Source of the DNA: Fidelibacterota bacterium UBA2986
GTDB lineage: Bacteria; Fidelibacterota; Marinisomatia; Marinisomatales; AB-629-J13
Assembly (NCBI GenBank): GCA_002346675.1
Contig: DEAI01000023.1
Span: 8,976 to 39,452 of the forward strand
Direction of reading: 5' to 3'
Length of the DNA: 30,477 nucleotides
A model generated the notes under the pieces. That model did not search any database. It had not been told where the DNA came from and worked only from the letters and a program-made list of their open reading frames with translations. The position numbers and the translations under genes are program-made. Of the stretch, positions 8,935 through 17,421 are shown piece after piece (positions within the stretch are counted from its first letter, which is position 1; every line of letters starts with the position of its first letter).

Positions 8935-9759
8935 ATGGGTATTCGTAATTTAAAATCTGTAACTCCGGGAAGTCGATTTGCTTCCAGACCCGATTTTGCT
9001 GATATTACGGAGTCAAGACCTGAAAAAAGTTTGACTAGTAAGATTAAAAAGACTGGAGGAAGAAATAATCTTGGCAGAATAACATGTAGGCATCGTGGCG
9101 GAGGGCATCGGAGAAAGTATCGTATTATCGATTTTAAAAGAAATAAGTACGATATCCCTGGTAGAGTTTCAACGATTGAATATGATCCAAATCGTTCTGC
9201 CTATATTTCATTGATAATCTATGCAGATGGGGAGAAACGCTATATTTTAGCTCCATTTGGTCTTCGGATTGAAGACGAAATTATGGCAGGTGAGAATATT
9301 CCTTTGAAGCTTGGGAATTCATTGCCTCTGGAAAAAATACCTGCAGGAATGATGGTTCATAATGTTGAATTAGTTCCAGGTAAAGGTGGGCAAATGGTTC
9401 GCAGTGCAGGTGCTGTTGCGCAAATAATGTCTCATGAGGGAGAGTTAACAGCCTTAAAATTGCCATCTGGCGAAGTTCGGTTGGTATCGAAAAAATGTTT
9501 TGCTACTTTAGGTCAGGTTGGAAATCGAGCTCATGAACAAGTGACCTCAGGTAAAGCTGGTAGGACGCGTTGGCTGGGTCGTAGGCCCTCTACCCGTGGA
9601 GTTGCTATGAATCCTGTTGACCATCCAATGGGAGGAGGAGAAGGGAAGTCGTCTGGTGGAAGGCACCCATGCACTCCTTGGGGAAAGCCTACAAAGGGAT
9701 ATAAAACCCGAAAAAGAAATAAGCAGTCCAATGCAATGATTGTGAAGAGGAGGAATTAG
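8935..9759 (+). CDS. rplB: 50S ribosomal protein L2
   Basis: 274 residues; 23S rRNA-binding protein close to the peptidyl transferase centre. Signature C-terminal region GVAMNPVDHPMGGGEGKSSGGRHP carries the conserved His. An in-frame ATG at 8860 would add 25 residues, but that stretch lies inside rplW in another frame. The family N-terminus, MGIRNLKSVTPGSRF, starts at 8935, just after the rplW stop, so I chose that start. The end KQSNAMIVKRRN is intact; rpsS starts 1 nt later. Confidence 0.97.
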   Translation: MGIRNLKSVTPGSRFASRPDFADITESRPEKSLTSKIKKTGGRNNLGRITCRHRGGGHRRKYRIIDFKRNKYDIPGRVSTIEYDPNRSAYISLIIYADGEKRYILAPFGLRIEDEIMAGENIPLKLGNSLPLEKIPAGMMVHNVELVPGKGGQMVRSAGAVAQIMSHEGELTALKLPSGEVRLVSKKCFATLGQVGNRAHEQVTSGKAGRTRWLGRRPSTRGVAMNPVDHPMGGGEGKSSGGRHPCTPWGKPTKGYKTRKRNKQSNAMIVKRRN

Positions 9760-9760
9760 G

Positions 9761-10030
9761 ATGGCACGATCTTTGAGAAAAGGCCCTTTTATAGATTTGA
9801 AGTTATTAAAAAAAATTAGAGTTATGAATGAAGGTGGAAAAAAGAAAGTCATTAAAACATGGTCTAGGCAGTCTATGATTTCACCTGATTTTGTAGGTCA
9901 TACAGTTGCAGTGCATAATGGAAATAAATTTATACCCGTATTCATTTATGAAAACATGGTGGGCCATAAATTGGGTGAATTTGCACCTACAAGAACTTTC
10001 AGGTTGCATTCAGGTGATAGGAAGAATTAA
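9761..10030 (+). CDS. rpsS: 30S ribosomal protein S19
   Basis: 89 residues; 30S head protein contacting S13 and the B1a bridge. Recognised by MARSLRKGPFIDLKLLKK, KTWSRQSMISPDFVGHTVAVHNG and HKLGEFAPTRTF. A strong purine-rich binding site (GAGGAGGAATTAGG, at the rplB end) precedes the ATG. The stop shares one base with the rplV start. Confidence 0.97.
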   Translation: MARSLRKGPFIDLKLLKKIRVMNEGGKKKVIKTWSRQSMISPDFVGHTVAVHNGNKFIPVFIYENMVGHKLGEFAPTRTFRLHSGDRKN

Positions 10031-10377
10031 TGGACTCTAGAGCTGTAACAAGATATATAAGTCAGTCTTCCAGGAAAATCCGAAAAACTCTGGCATTGGT
10101 AAAAGGTAAAAATGTAGATCATGCACTGAATATTCTCCATTTTTCTAAAGAAAAGGCAGCAACAGTGATTGAAAAAACACTTAGATCTGCACTCTCTAAT
10201 TTAATGCAAGGAGAAGAGGGTCAGGATGTTTCAGCTGATAGTGTAACTATAAAAGAGGCTTTTGTGAATGGTGGTCCCGTTCAGAAAAGATTTAGAGCGA
10301 GAGCGCAGGGAAGAGCAGCAAGAATCAGAAGGCCTTCAAGTCATTTAACCATCGTAATCACTGATGGAAAAAATTAG
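10030..10377 (+). CDS. rplV: 50S ribosomal protein L22
   Basis: 115 residues; lines the exit tunnel. Conserved pieces are SSRKIRKTLALVKGKNVDHALNIL and the beta-hairpin KRFRARAQGRAARIRRPSSHLTIVI, the site of macrolide-resistance changes in other bacteria; no unusual insertion is seen there. AGGAAG upstream is a plausible ribosome binding site. A 9-nt gap leads to rpsC. Confidence 0.97.
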   Translation: MDSRAVTRYISQSSRKIRKTLALVKGKNVDHALNILHFSKEKAATVIEKTLRSALSNLMQGEEGQDVSADSVTIKEAFVNGGPVQKRFRARAQGRAARIRRPSSHLTIVITDGKN

Positions 10378-10386
10378 GAGATTTTA

Positions 10387-11001
10387 GTGGGTCAAAAAAC
10401 AAATCCAATAGGTTTTAGATTATCTTTAAAAAGAAATTGGCGCTCAAACTGGTTTGTGAAGGGTTCTTATAGTCAAGGATTGTCAGAAGATATCAAAATC
10501 CGAAAATATATATTGCATAGATTGAATAATGCTGGAATATCAAAGGTTGAAATAAGTCGTACTACAAAAGTGGTTACTGTTACCATATTTACCGCTCGCC
10601 CTGGGATTGTGATTGGCAAAGGCGGTGAAGGTGTTAATCATTTAAAAAAGGAATTGAATCAGCTAACGCCTAAAGATATTCAGATTAATATATCTGAAGT
10701 AAAAAGACCTGAATTGGATGCATCTCTGGTAGGTTCAAATATTGCTCACCAACTGAAAAAGAAAATTTCCTATAGAAGGGTAATCAATAAGGCAATGCAA
10801 TCTACCATGAGAATGGGAGCTAGAGGGATTAGGATTAATGTAGCCGGAAGATTGGGGGGTGCAGAGATAGCTAGAAGCGAAAAATTTATGAATGGAAGTG
10901 TCCCATTACATACTCTTAGGGCAGACATTGACTATGCATTAACTGAAGCGCACACGACATATGGTGTTATTGGAATTAAAGTTTGGATTTGTAATAGCTA
11001 G
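10387..11001 (+). CDS. rpsC: 30S ribosomal protein S3
   Basis: 204 residues, GTG start with AGGAG six nt upstream. S3 lies at the mRNA entry channel. MGQKTNPIGFRL at the N-terminus, the KH-domain motif GIVIGKGGEGV and the C-terminal GRLGGAEIARSEKFMNGSVPLHTLRADIDY are diagnostic. It ends KVWICNS, shorter than the E. coli protein, which carries an additional C-terminal tail; such short forms are common. rplP follows after 11 nt. Confidence 0.97.
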   Translation: MGQKTNPIGFRLSLKRNWRSNWFVKGSYSQGLSEDIKIRKYILHRLNNAGISKVEISRTTKVVTVTIFTARPGIVIGKGGEGVNHLKKELNQLTPKDIQINISEVKRPELDASLVGSNIAHQLKKKISYRRVINKAMQSTMRMGARGIRINVAGRLGGAEIARSEKFMNGSVPLHTLRADIDYALTEAHTTYGVIGIKVWICNS

Positions 11002-11012
11002 GAATATAATTA

Positions 11013-11426
11013 ATGCTCGAACCCAAAAAAATAAAATACAGAAGGCATCATCGTGGACATAGAAGAGGGATGGCTAAGAAAGGTGATTATGTTGCTTTTG
11101 GCAGTTATGGATTAAAAGCGATTGAAGGCGGATGGGTAACTGCGCGACAGATAGAATCTGCTCGTATTACAATTTCAAAAGAAGTTAGAAAAGTAGGTAA
11201 AATGTGGATAAGGATTTTTCCTGATAAGCCAATTACAAAAAAACCAGCAGAGACAAGAATGGGAAAGGGAAAGGGCGCACCAGAGTATTGGGTGGCAGTT
11301 GTAAGGCCCGGTCGCATTTTGTTTGAAGTGGAAGGTGTACCAAAAGAGATTGCGGAATTAGCTTGTAGAAACGCAAGTCATAAGCTTTCAATTAAAACCA
11401 AATTTGTTGGTAGGCGGGAATTCTAA
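11013..11426 (+). CDS. rplP: 50S ribosomal protein L16
   Basis: 137 residues; organises the A-site tRNA region of the 50S subunit. Recognised by RRHHRGHRRGMAKKGDYVAFGSYGLKA and the signature RMGKGKGAPEYWVAVVRPGRILFE. The E. coli arginine hydroxylation site falls in the latter region, where Arg is present. AGGA lies upstream at some distance. rpmC starts 2 nt later. Confidence 0.97.
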   Translation: MLEPKKIKYRRHHRGHRRGMAKKGDYVAFGSYGLKAIEGGWVTARQIESARITISKEVRKVGKMWIRIFPDKPITKKPAETRMGKGKGAPEYWVAVVRPGRILFEVEGVPKEIAELACRNASHKLSIKTKFVGRREF

Positions 11427-11428
11427 AT

Positions 11429-11641
11429 ATGAAAGCTCAGCAATTAAGCGATATGTCCAAAATGGAATTGGAAACAAAGCTAAATGATAGTATGGATGCA
11501 TTGCAAAATTTAAGATTTCAGAAAGCGTTACAGCAGATTGAAAATCCACTGCAAATCAGAATATTGAAGAGAGATATAGCTCAGGTAAAAACTGTACTTA
11601 GGGAATTGGAATTGGGAATTAGAAAGGATCAGGGTAATTAA
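11429..11641 (+). CDS. rpmC: 50S ribosomal protein L29
   Basis: 70 residues, two-helix protein at the tunnel exit next to L23. Recognised by the heptad-like pattern of ELETKLNDSMDALQNLRFQKALQQIENPLQIRILKRDIAQVKTVL (described in pieces: LRFQKA, then NP, then I-R-x-L-K-R-x-I-A). Length is normal. Position between rplP and rpsQ is the universal order and confirms the call. Confidence 0.95.
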   Translation: MKAQQLSDMSKMELETKLNDSMDALQNLRFQKALQQIENPLQIRILKRDIAQVKTVLRELELGIRKDQGN

Positions 11642-11646
11642 TAGAT

Positions 11647-11922
11647 ATGTCAGAAATTAGACAAAGACAAAGTTTAGTTGGGGAAGTAACGAGCACTAAA
11701 ATGGAAAAAACGGTGGTTGTAAATGTTACTCGCAAAGTTAAACATCCAATGTATAGGAAGTTTGTAAAGAGATATAAAAAATATCTTGCCCATACTACAT
11801 CCGTCATTCCTAAAAATGGTGATATTGTTAAAATAGTTTCTATAAGACCCATCAGTAAAAGAAAGAGATGGCAAGTGAGCGAAATTGTTAGAAGTTCAAT
11901 GATGTTAGGAGATTCAGAGTGA
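11647..11922 (+). CDS. rpsQ: 30S ribosomal protein S17
   Basis: 91 residues; OB-fold primary binder of 16S rRNA. LVGEVTSTKMEKTVVVNV, the KVKHPMYRKFVKRYKKYLAH stretch and GDIVKIVSIRPISKRKRWQ are typical of the family. The TGA stop overlaps the GTG start of rplN by 4 nt (GTGA), which suggests translational coupling into the spc-type block. Confidence 0.96.
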   Translation: MSEIRQRQSLVGEVTSTKMEKTVVVNVTRKVKHPMYRKFVKRYKKYLAHTTSVIPKNGDIVKIVSIRPISKRKRWQVSEIVRSSMMLGDSE

Positions 11923-12287
11923 TCCAGCAGGAAACTAGATTAAAGGTAGCAGATAATACAGGTGCAAAAGAAGTTTTGTGTTTCAAAGTGTTGGGAGGAA
12001 GTAAGCGTCGTTATGCATTTGTAGGAGATTTAGTTGTTGTTACAGTTAAAAAAGCTCTTCCAAATGGAATGGTTAAAAAAGGTCAAGTTTTAAAAGCAGT
12101 AGTGGTTCGTACAAAAAAAGAAATACGTCGTAGAGATGGAAGTTATATTCGTTTTGATGATAACGCAGCTGTTCTGCTAACAGAAGTAGGTGAGCCAAGA
12201 GGTACTAGAATATTTGGTCCAATTGCCCGTGAATTAAGAGAAACTGGTTATATGAAGATCGTTTCCATGGCTCCAGAGGTGCTCTAA
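11919..12287 (+). CDS. rplN: 50S ribosomal protein L14
   Basis: 122 residues, GTG start overlapping the rpsQ stop. Recognised by MIQQETRLKVADNTGAKEVLC, VVVRTKKEIRRRDGSYIRFDDNAAVLL and GTRIFGPIARELR. L14 forms intersubunit bridges B5 and B8. The spc promoter that precedes rplN in E. coli has no space here. One-base overlap with rplX. Confidence 0.97.
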   Translation: MIQQETRLKVADNTGAKEVLCFKVLGGSKRRYAFVGDLVVVTVKKALPNGMVKKGQVLKAVVVRTKKEIRRRDGSYIRFDDNAAVLLTEVGEPRGTRIFGPIARELRETGYMKIVSMAPEVL

Positions 12288-12595
12288 TGAAGATAAAAAA
12301 AAGTATGGTAGTTAGAGTTGTTGCTGGAAATTTTAAGGGTATGGAAGGGAAAGTGCTTAAAGTTTTTCCTAAAGATAACAGAGTAATCGTGGAAGGAGTT
12401 AATTTAATTAAACGGTCTACTAGGCCAACACAAGAAAACCCCAGTGGTGGTTTTATAGAGAAAGAGGCTTCTCTTCATATCTCTAATATTTCTGCTTTAC
12501 ATAATGGGGAACAGACAAAGATTGGGTATAAATTTTTGGAAGATGGAACAAAGGTTAGAATTTCAAAAAAAACAGGTAGTGAGATAAACATTTAA
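12287..12595 (+). CDS. rplX: 50S ribosomal protein L24
   Basis: 102 residues; assembly initiator protein with an N-terminal KOW motif (VRVVAGNFKGMEGKVLKVFPKDNRVIVEGVN in pieces) followed by PTQENPSGGFIEKEASLHISN. Start shares one base with the rplN stop. Only 5 nt separate it from rplE, so the S8-binding translational operator known near rplE in E. coli, if it exists, would have to lie within coding sequence. Confidence 0.96.
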   Translation: MKIKKSMVVRVVAGNFKGMEGKVLKVFPKDNRVIVEGVNLIKRSTRPTQENPSGGFIEKEASLHISNISALHNGEQTKIGYKFLEDGTKVRISKKTGSEINI

Positions 12596-12600
12596 AATTT

Positions 12601-13296
12601 ATGGCTGAAGAAAAGAAAAAGAAAGCTACAGTTTCTAAAAAGGATGATAAGAAAGAAAAAAAATCTAAAGCTCCAAAATCATCGCCTAAAAAGAGTAAAG
12701 AATCAACCAGAAATGGATATTTGCCACAATTGAAAAAATATTACCATGAGGTCATTATTGATAAATTGACCAAACGGTTTAATTATAAATCGGTTATGGA
12801 AGTACCTAGATTGAAAAAAATCACTCTGAATATGGGTGTGGGTGATGCTAAAACAAACGCTAAATCTTTGGAAAGTGCGGTAAATGAACTGACAGCAATA
12901 TCTGGTCAGAAAGCAGTAATTACAAAAGCAAAAACCGATGTATCAAATTTTAAAATAAGACGTGGTTTTCCGGTGGGAGTAAAGGTTACTCTAAGGTCAA
13001 ATAGAATGTATGAGTTCTTTGAACGTCTGAACTCCATAGCTCTGCCAAGGACCAGGGACTTCACTGGGTTATCATTTAAATCGTTTGATGGTCGTGGGAA
13101 TTACAATTTTGGTATAAAGGAGCAAATTAATTTCACTGAAATTGATTATGATAATATTGATTCTATTCGTGGATTGGATATAGCCATCAGTACAACAGCT
13201 TCTACAGATGATGAGTGCTATTGGCTGTTAAAAGACTTCGGGTTTCCTCTTAGGGATAAGCCTGTCAAATCTCAAGAAAATGAGGAAATAAATTAA
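12601..13296 (+). CDS. rplE: 50S ribosomal protein L5 with lysine-rich N-terminal extension
   Basis: 231 residues against about 180 for the family. The L5 core starts near residue 39 and is complete: VPRLKKITLNMGVGDA, AISGQKAVITKAKTDVSNFKIRRGFPVG, DFTGLSFKSFDGRGNYNFG and FGFPLRD. Residues 1-38 form an extension with 15 lysines plus Ser, Pro, Asp and Glu, predicted to be disordered. A tail of about 13 residues follows the core. The ATG at 12601 comes 5 nt after the rplX stop and has no Shine-Dalgarno motif. No internal ATG is near the core; a TTG near residue 41 is the only alternative start and also lacks a binding site. L5 binds 5S rRNA at the central protuberance. Confidence 0.95.
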   Translation: MAEEKKKKATVSKKDDKKEKKSKAPKSSPKKSKESTRNGYLPQLKKYYHEVIIDKLTKRFNYKSVMEVPRLKKITLNMGVGDAKTNAKSLESAVNELTAISGQKAVITKAKTDVSNFKIRRGFPVGVKVTLRSNRMYEFFERLNSIALPRTRDFTGLSFKSFDGRGNYNFGIKEQINFTEIDYDNIDSIRGLDIAISTTASTDDECYWLLKDFGFPLRDKPVKSQENEEIN

Positions 13297-13601
13297 TGGC
13301 AAAAAAATCAAAAGTTGTACGAGAGCATCATCTAAAAAATATGGTTAATAAATATTCTATCAAAAGGAAAGAGTTGAAAGAGATTATTAAGGACCCCAAA
13401 ATTAGTATGGAAGAAAAACAAAAAGCGATGAAAGAGCTCCATCAATTACCAAGAAGATCAAATCCCAACAGGATTAAGAATAGATGTACTGTCACGGGTA
13501 GACCAAAGGGTTATCTTAGGAAATTTGGTTTATCAAGGATTGTTTTTAGAGAAATGGCACTGCGTGGAGAAATTCCAGGCGTAACAAAAGCAAGCTGGTA
13601 G
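13296..13601 (+). CDS. rpsN: 30S ribosomal protein S14 (zinc-free long form)
   Basis: 101 residues, the long form. The C-terminal half RCTVTGRPKGYLRKFGLSR and RGEIPGVTKASW matches S14. It lacks the CxxC...CxxC zinc ribbon of the short 61-residue paralogue, retaining a single Cys. Residues 17-60 form the charged helical insert typical of the zinc-independent type. Start shares one base with the rplE stop. Confidence 0.97.
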   Translation: MAKKSKVVREHHLKNMVNKYSIKRKELKEIIKDPKISMEEKQKAMKELHQLPRRSNPNRIKNRCTVTGRPKGYLRKFGLSRIVFREMALRGEIPGVTKASW

Positions 13602-13611
13602 TAATAATATT

Positions 13612-14010
13612 ATGACAATGACAGACCCAATTGCAGACTTGCTAACTCGAATACGAAATGGATTCATGGCTGAAAAGAGATGGGTGGATATCCCATCATC
13701 CGGTATGAAAAAAAGGATAACATATGTCCTTAAGGAAGAACATTATATAACTGACTTTATTTTTGTTACATCAGAGAAAAAAGAATTTATTAGGATTTTT
13801 CTTAAATATGATCTGCATGGAAAGCCAGTGATATCAGGGATAAAGAGAGAAAGTAAGCCCGGATGTAGGGTTTATGTTAATGTTAAAGATATTCCTCGAG
13901 TATTGGATGGTCTGGGGATTGCTATTTTGTCAACATCCAAGGGTGTAATATCAGATAAAATCGCCAGAAAATTGAATATTGGTGGTGAGTATCTTTGTAG
14001 TGTGTGGTAA
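13612..14010 (+). CDS. rpsH: 30S ribosomal protein S8
   Basis: 132 residues; central-domain 16S rRNA binder. TDPIADLLTRIRNG at the N-terminus and GLGIAILSTSKGVISDKIARKLNIGGEYLCSVW at the C-terminus (in pieces) are diagnostic. Two in-frame ATGs stand 6 nt apart (13612 and 13618). The family usually starts M-S/T-M-T-D-P, so the first is preferred. There is no Shine-Dalgarno motif before it. Confidence 0.97.
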   Translation: MTMTDPIADLLTRIRNGFMAEKRWVDIPSSGMKKRITYVLKEEHYITDFIFVTSEKKEFIRIFLKYDLHGKPVISGIKRESKPGCRVYVNVKDIPRVLDGLGIAILSTSKGVISDKIARKLNIGGEYLCSVW

Positions 14011-14013
14011 GAT

Positions 14014-14559
14014 ATGTCAAGAATTGGTAAAAAAATAATTCAAGTTCCAGAATCTGTTACATTTTCTCTTGACAGTGGATTTGCTAAGATTTCCGGGCCT
14101 AAAGGCAATTTGGAGATAAGGATTATAGAAGGAATAGATGTTTCTGTAAAAGAAAATGAGATTACTGTGTCCCGCACGTCAGACGAACGAAAATACAGAG
14201 CCATGCATGGTACTACCAGACAGCTGATCGCAAATGCAGTTAAGGGAGTTTCTGATGGATTTACCAAAGACCTGGAAATTAGAGGTGTAGGTTACCAAGC
14301 CAGTATGCAGGGGGTTAGGTTGCATCTTCAGCTAGGATATTCTCATGATATAATTTTAGAGACTCCAGAGGGAATTACCATTGGAGCAAATAGAACTGAG
14401 ATATCAGTTTCAGGTTGTGATAAACAGCTTGTAGGTGAGGTCGCTTCTAAGATACGATCATTTCGAAAGCCAGAACCCTATAAAGGTAAAGGTATAAGAT
14501 ATAAAGGTGAATATGTAAGGCAGAAACAAGGTAAAACGGTTGGAGGTGCTGTCGGCTAA
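14014..14559 (+). CDS. rplF: 50S ribosomal protein L6
   Basis: 181 residues; two homologous domains near the factor-binding site of the 50S subunit. MSRIGKKIIQVPESV starts the protein, and the signature KPEPYKGKGIRYKGEYVRQKQGK near the C-terminus is complete. Starts 3 nt after rpsH and ends 2 nt before rplR. Confidence 0.97.
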   Translation: MSRIGKKIIQVPESVTFSLDSGFAKISGPKGNLEIRIIEGIDVSVKENEITVSRTSDERKYRAMHGTTRQLIANAVKGVSDGFTKDLEIRGVGYQASMQGVRLHLQLGYSHDIILETPEGITIGANRTEISVSGCDKQLVGEVASKIRSFRKPEPYKGKGIRYKGEYVRQKQGKTVGGAVG

Positions 14560-14561
14560 GT

Positions 14562-14933
14562 ATGAATGAAGTAAAAAGAAAAAGAACCAGCTATCTTAGA
14601 AGAAGAAACAGAAGTAAAGGAATTGTTGGGAAGAATTCTGATAAACTTAGACTTTGTATCTATCGTAGCAACAGACATATTGAAGCTCAGATTATAGATG
14701 ATAAAGATGGAAAAACAGTTGCATCAGCTGGAACAAATAATAAAAGTATTAAAGCAGAGATTGCGTCTGCAAACTCAAAAGTAGAGTGTGCTGGAATTGT
14801 AGGAAAAGCGTTAGCAAAACAAGCCATAAAGAAGAAAATTTCTAAGGTAGTATTTGATAGAAATGGATTTCCATATCATGGCAGGGTTAAAGCTCTAGCA
14901 GAAGGTGTTCGTGAAGGCGGACTTAATTTTTAA
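14562..14933 (+). CDS. rplR: 50S ribosomal protein L18
   Basis: 123 residues; binds 5S rRNA together with L5. Basic N-terminus RKRTSYLRRRNR, LRLCIYRSNRHIEAQIIDD, and the C-terminal VVFDRNGFPYHGRVKALAEGVREGGLNF (in pieces) identify it. A 21-nt gap to rpsE follows. Confidence 0.97.
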   Translation: MNEVKRKRTSYLRRRNRSKGIVGKNSDKLRLCIYRSNRHIEAQIIDDKDGKTVASAGTNNKSIKAEIASANSKVECAGIVGKALAKQAIKKKISKVVFDRNGFPYHGRVKALAEGVREGGLNF

Positions 14934-14954
14934 TTTAAAAGTGATTTATTTCTA

Positions 14955-15452
14955 ATGATTAATCCAACAGAACTTGATTTACAAGAAGAGGTAGTTGTAA
15001 AGATTAACCGGGTATCAAAGGTAACATCGAGGGGAAAAAGGCTTCGGTTTTCTGCCTTGGTTGTTGTCGGTGATGGCAAAGGATATGTGGGTATGGGAAT
15101 GGGAAAAGCAAATGAGGTCATTGCAGCTATTTCTAAGTCGAAAGAAAATGCAAAGCAAAATCTTTTTAAAGCTCCTTTAATTAATGGGACAGTCCCACAT
15201 AAAATTATTGGAAAACATGGTGCTAGTAGGGTAATGCTTAAGCCTGCATCTCCTGGTACCGGAATCATCGCAGGTGCTGCAGTTCGGGCTGTTATGGAGC
15301 AGATGGGTGTTGAAAATATTCTCACAAAAATAACAGGGTCAAACAACCTCTTAAATGTTGTAAGAGCAACTATTAATGCGTTGATGAATTTAGAGGATGC
15401 TGTTAGTATAGCACAAAAACGGGGAATTTCAGTTAAGGATGTATATAGTTAA
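14955..15452 (+). CDS. rpsE: 30S ribosomal protein S5
   Basis: 165 residues; decoding-fidelity protein near the mRNA entry. It contains the double-stranded RNA-binding fold (VVKINRVSKVTSRGKRLRFSALVVVGDGKGYVG in pieces) and the C-terminal motif ASPGTGIIAGAAVRAVMEQMG. The N-terminus is slightly short. The 21-nt gap upstream (TTTAAAAGTGATTTATTTCTA) has no Shine-Dalgarno motif. Confidence 0.97.
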   Translation: MINPTELDLQEEVVVKINRVSKVTSRGKRLRFSALVVVGDGKGYVGMGMGKANEVIAAISKSKENAKQNLFKAPLINGTVPHKIIGKHGASRVMLKPASPGTGIIAGAAVRAVMEQMGVENILTKITGSNNLLNVVRATINALMNLEDAVSIAQKRGISVKDVYS

Positions 15453-15455
15453 GCT

Positions 15456-15650
15456 ATGCCAAAAAATAAATTAAAATTGAAGATTACTCAGGTTAAGAGT
15501 AAAATAGGATATAAGCCCAAAGCAAGAGCAACTTTAAGTGCTTTGGGGCTTAAGAAACTGCATCAGACTGTAGAGCTTCCTGATAATCCATCTATTAGAG
15601 GAATGATTCAACAGATTGAATATTTATTGAAAGTAGAGGAGATCAAATGA
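15456..15650 (+). CDS. rpmD: 50S ribosomal protein L30
   Basis: 64 residues. LKLKITQVKSKIGYKPKARATLSALGLKKLHQTVELPDNPSIRGMI (in pieces) is the standard L30 pattern: a GLKKL helix followed by the D-N-P-x-I-R-G-M motif. Its stop overlaps the rplO start by 4 nt (ATGA). Confidence 0.96.
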   Translation: MPKNKLKLKITQVKSKIGYKPKARATLSALGLKKLHQTVELPDNPSIRGMIQQIEYLLKVEEIK

Positions 15651-16090
15651 ATTTAGGTGATTTGCATCCTCCAAAAGGTTCAACAAAAGCGTCAAAAAGA
15701 AAGGGCAGAGGAAAAGGGTCAGGATTGGGTAAAACTGCTGGCAGAGGCCACAAGGGTGCTGGTCAGAGGAGTGGAAATAAACGCAGACCTTGGTTCGAAG
15801 GTGGACAGATGCCGTTGGTACGCAGGCTTCCAAAGCGTGGTTTTTCAAACCATCTTTTTAGGAAAGAATTTCAAATTTTAAATCTCAGAGATATTTCTGA
15901 TTTAAAATTAAAAAATATAGATCCAGAAGTATTGCTGGCAAAAGGAAAGATAAAATCATTGCGGAAACCAGTCAAAATTCTTGGAATTGGTGAGATTGAA
16001 ACGCCGATTAATTTTAAAGCACATGCTTTTAGTCAATCAGCACAGGAAAAGATTAAAAAAGCAGGTGGAACTACTGAGGAATTATGTTAG
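15647..16090 (+). CDS. rplO: 50S ribosomal protein L15
   Basis: 147 residues. The glycine/lysine-rich N-terminal arm (RKGRGKGSGLGKTAGRGHKG) and FEGGQMPLVRRLPKRGF are diagnostic. The ATG is preceded by GTAGAGGAG, a good ribosome binding site, within rpmD. Its 3' end overlaps secY by 7 nt. Confidence 0.97.
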   Translation: MNLGDLHPPKGSTKASKRKGRGKGSGLGKTAGRGHKGAGQRSGNKRRPWFEGGQMPLVRRLPKRGFSNHLFRKEFQILNLRDISDLKLKNIDPEVLLAKGKIKSLRKPVKILGIGEIETPINFKAHAFSQSAQEKIKKAGGTTEELC

Positions 16091-17421
16091 AGAAAATAAA
16101 AAATATTTTTAATATTCCGGAATTGCGTTCAAGGATTTTATTTACTCTTGGCATTCTTATAGTGGTTCGAATTGGTGCTCATATACCTATCCCAGGAATA
16201 GATGGAGAAGCGTTAGGTGCAGCTATACAAAATTTTCAAAATACATTATTTGGTTTGTATGATTTGTTTGCTGGGGGGGCATTTCAAAAGGCGACCTTAT
16301 TTGCACTGGGAATTATGCCTTATATTTCTGCCTCCATTGTTATTCAGCTAATGGGAGCTGTGGTCCCCTACTTCCAAAGACTGCAAAAAGAAGGAGAAGA
16401 AGGAAGAAAAAAAATCACACAAATTACCCGATATGGAACAGTCCTCATTGCTACACTACAGGCCTATGGTGTGGCAATATTTTTGGAGAGTATGACAGCT
16501 AGCGTTCAAGGTGGTGTTCTTTCTGTTGTGCCGAGTCCTGGGATTCTATTCAAATTCACAGCAATAATTAGCCTTGTTACAGGAACAATCCTAATGATGT
16601 GGATGGGAGAACGTATTACAGAAAGAGGCATAGGGAATGGAATATCACTGATTATTATGGTTGGTATTGTGTCTGGTCTTCCAAATGTTGTTTTAGGTGA
16701 AATTACTTATTTGCAGCAGGGCGTAAGAGGATTTTTATCTGAAGTTATTTTGGTTGGTGTTATGTTCGTTATTGTTGGATTTGTTGTACTTCTAACGCAG
16801 GGAACCAGAAAAATACCGGTTCAATATGCAAAAAGGGTAGTGGGAAGAAAAATTTATGGTGGACAATCTACTCATATTCCAATGAAAGTGAATACCGCAG
16901 GTGTTATGCCTATTATTTTTGCACAATCTATCATGTTTATTCCGACTACTGTCGCAACATTTTTCAGTGAATCTGAATTTATGCAAAATATCATGCGTTG
17001 GTTTTCATTTGACCATCCTTTTTATTGGTTTGTCTTTGGAATTATGATCATCTTTTTTACTTATTTTTATACAGCTATTGCATTTGATCCGGTACAAGTT
17101 TCTACTACAATGAAACAGCAAGGTGGGTTTATTCCGGGGGTTCGTCCTGGCAAAAAAACAGCAGAATTTATTGATAATATTCTTACACGTGTCACCTTGC
17201 CGGGTTCAATATTTTTAGCTTTCATAGCGATATTTCCTTATATACTAATGAATGCCATGGATGTTGGCTATGATCTGGCTTCATTTTTTGGAGGTACAAG
17301 TTTATTGATCATTGTTGGTGTAGCATTAGATACTTTAAATCAGATTGAATCCCATCTTATGATGAGGCATTATGATGGTTTTTTAGCTAAAGGAAAAATT
17401 CGTGGAAGGAGAAGGTCCTGA
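16084..17421 (+). CDS. secY: Protein translocase subunit SecY
   Basis: 445 residues, inner-membrane channel of the Sec translocon. About ten hydrophobic segments can be counted. Family signatures include RILFTLGILIVVRIGAHIPIPGID at helix 1, the plug-region AGGAFQKATLFALGIMPYISASI, GERITERGIGNGISLI, VVGRKIYGGQSTHIP and GFIPGVRPGKKTAEFI in the cytosolic loops. The start codon lies inside the end of rplO behind GAGG. The stop shares one base with the map start. adk, frequently next to secY, is missing. Confidence 0.97.
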   Translation: MLEKIKNIFNIPELRSRILFTLGILIVVRIGAHIPIPGIDGEALGAAIQNFQNTLFGLYDLFAGGAFQKATLFALGIMPYISASIVIQLMGAVVPYFQRLQKEGEEGRKKITQITRYGTVLIATLQAYGVAIFLESMTASVQGGVLSVVPSPGILFKFTAIISLVTGTILMMWMGERITERGIGNGISLIIMVGIVSGLPNVVLGEITYLQQGVRGFLSEVILVGVMFVIVGFVVLLTQGTRKIPVQYAKRVVGRKIYGGQSTHIPMKVNTAGVMPIIFAQSIMFIPTTVATFFSESEFMQNIMRWFSFDHPFYWFVFGIMIIFFTYFYTAIAFDPVQVSTTMKQQGGFIPGVRPGKKTAEFIDNILTRVTLPGSIFLAFIAIFPYILMNAMDVGYDLASFFGGTSLLIIVGVALDTLNQIESHLMMRHYDGFLAKGKIRGRRRS

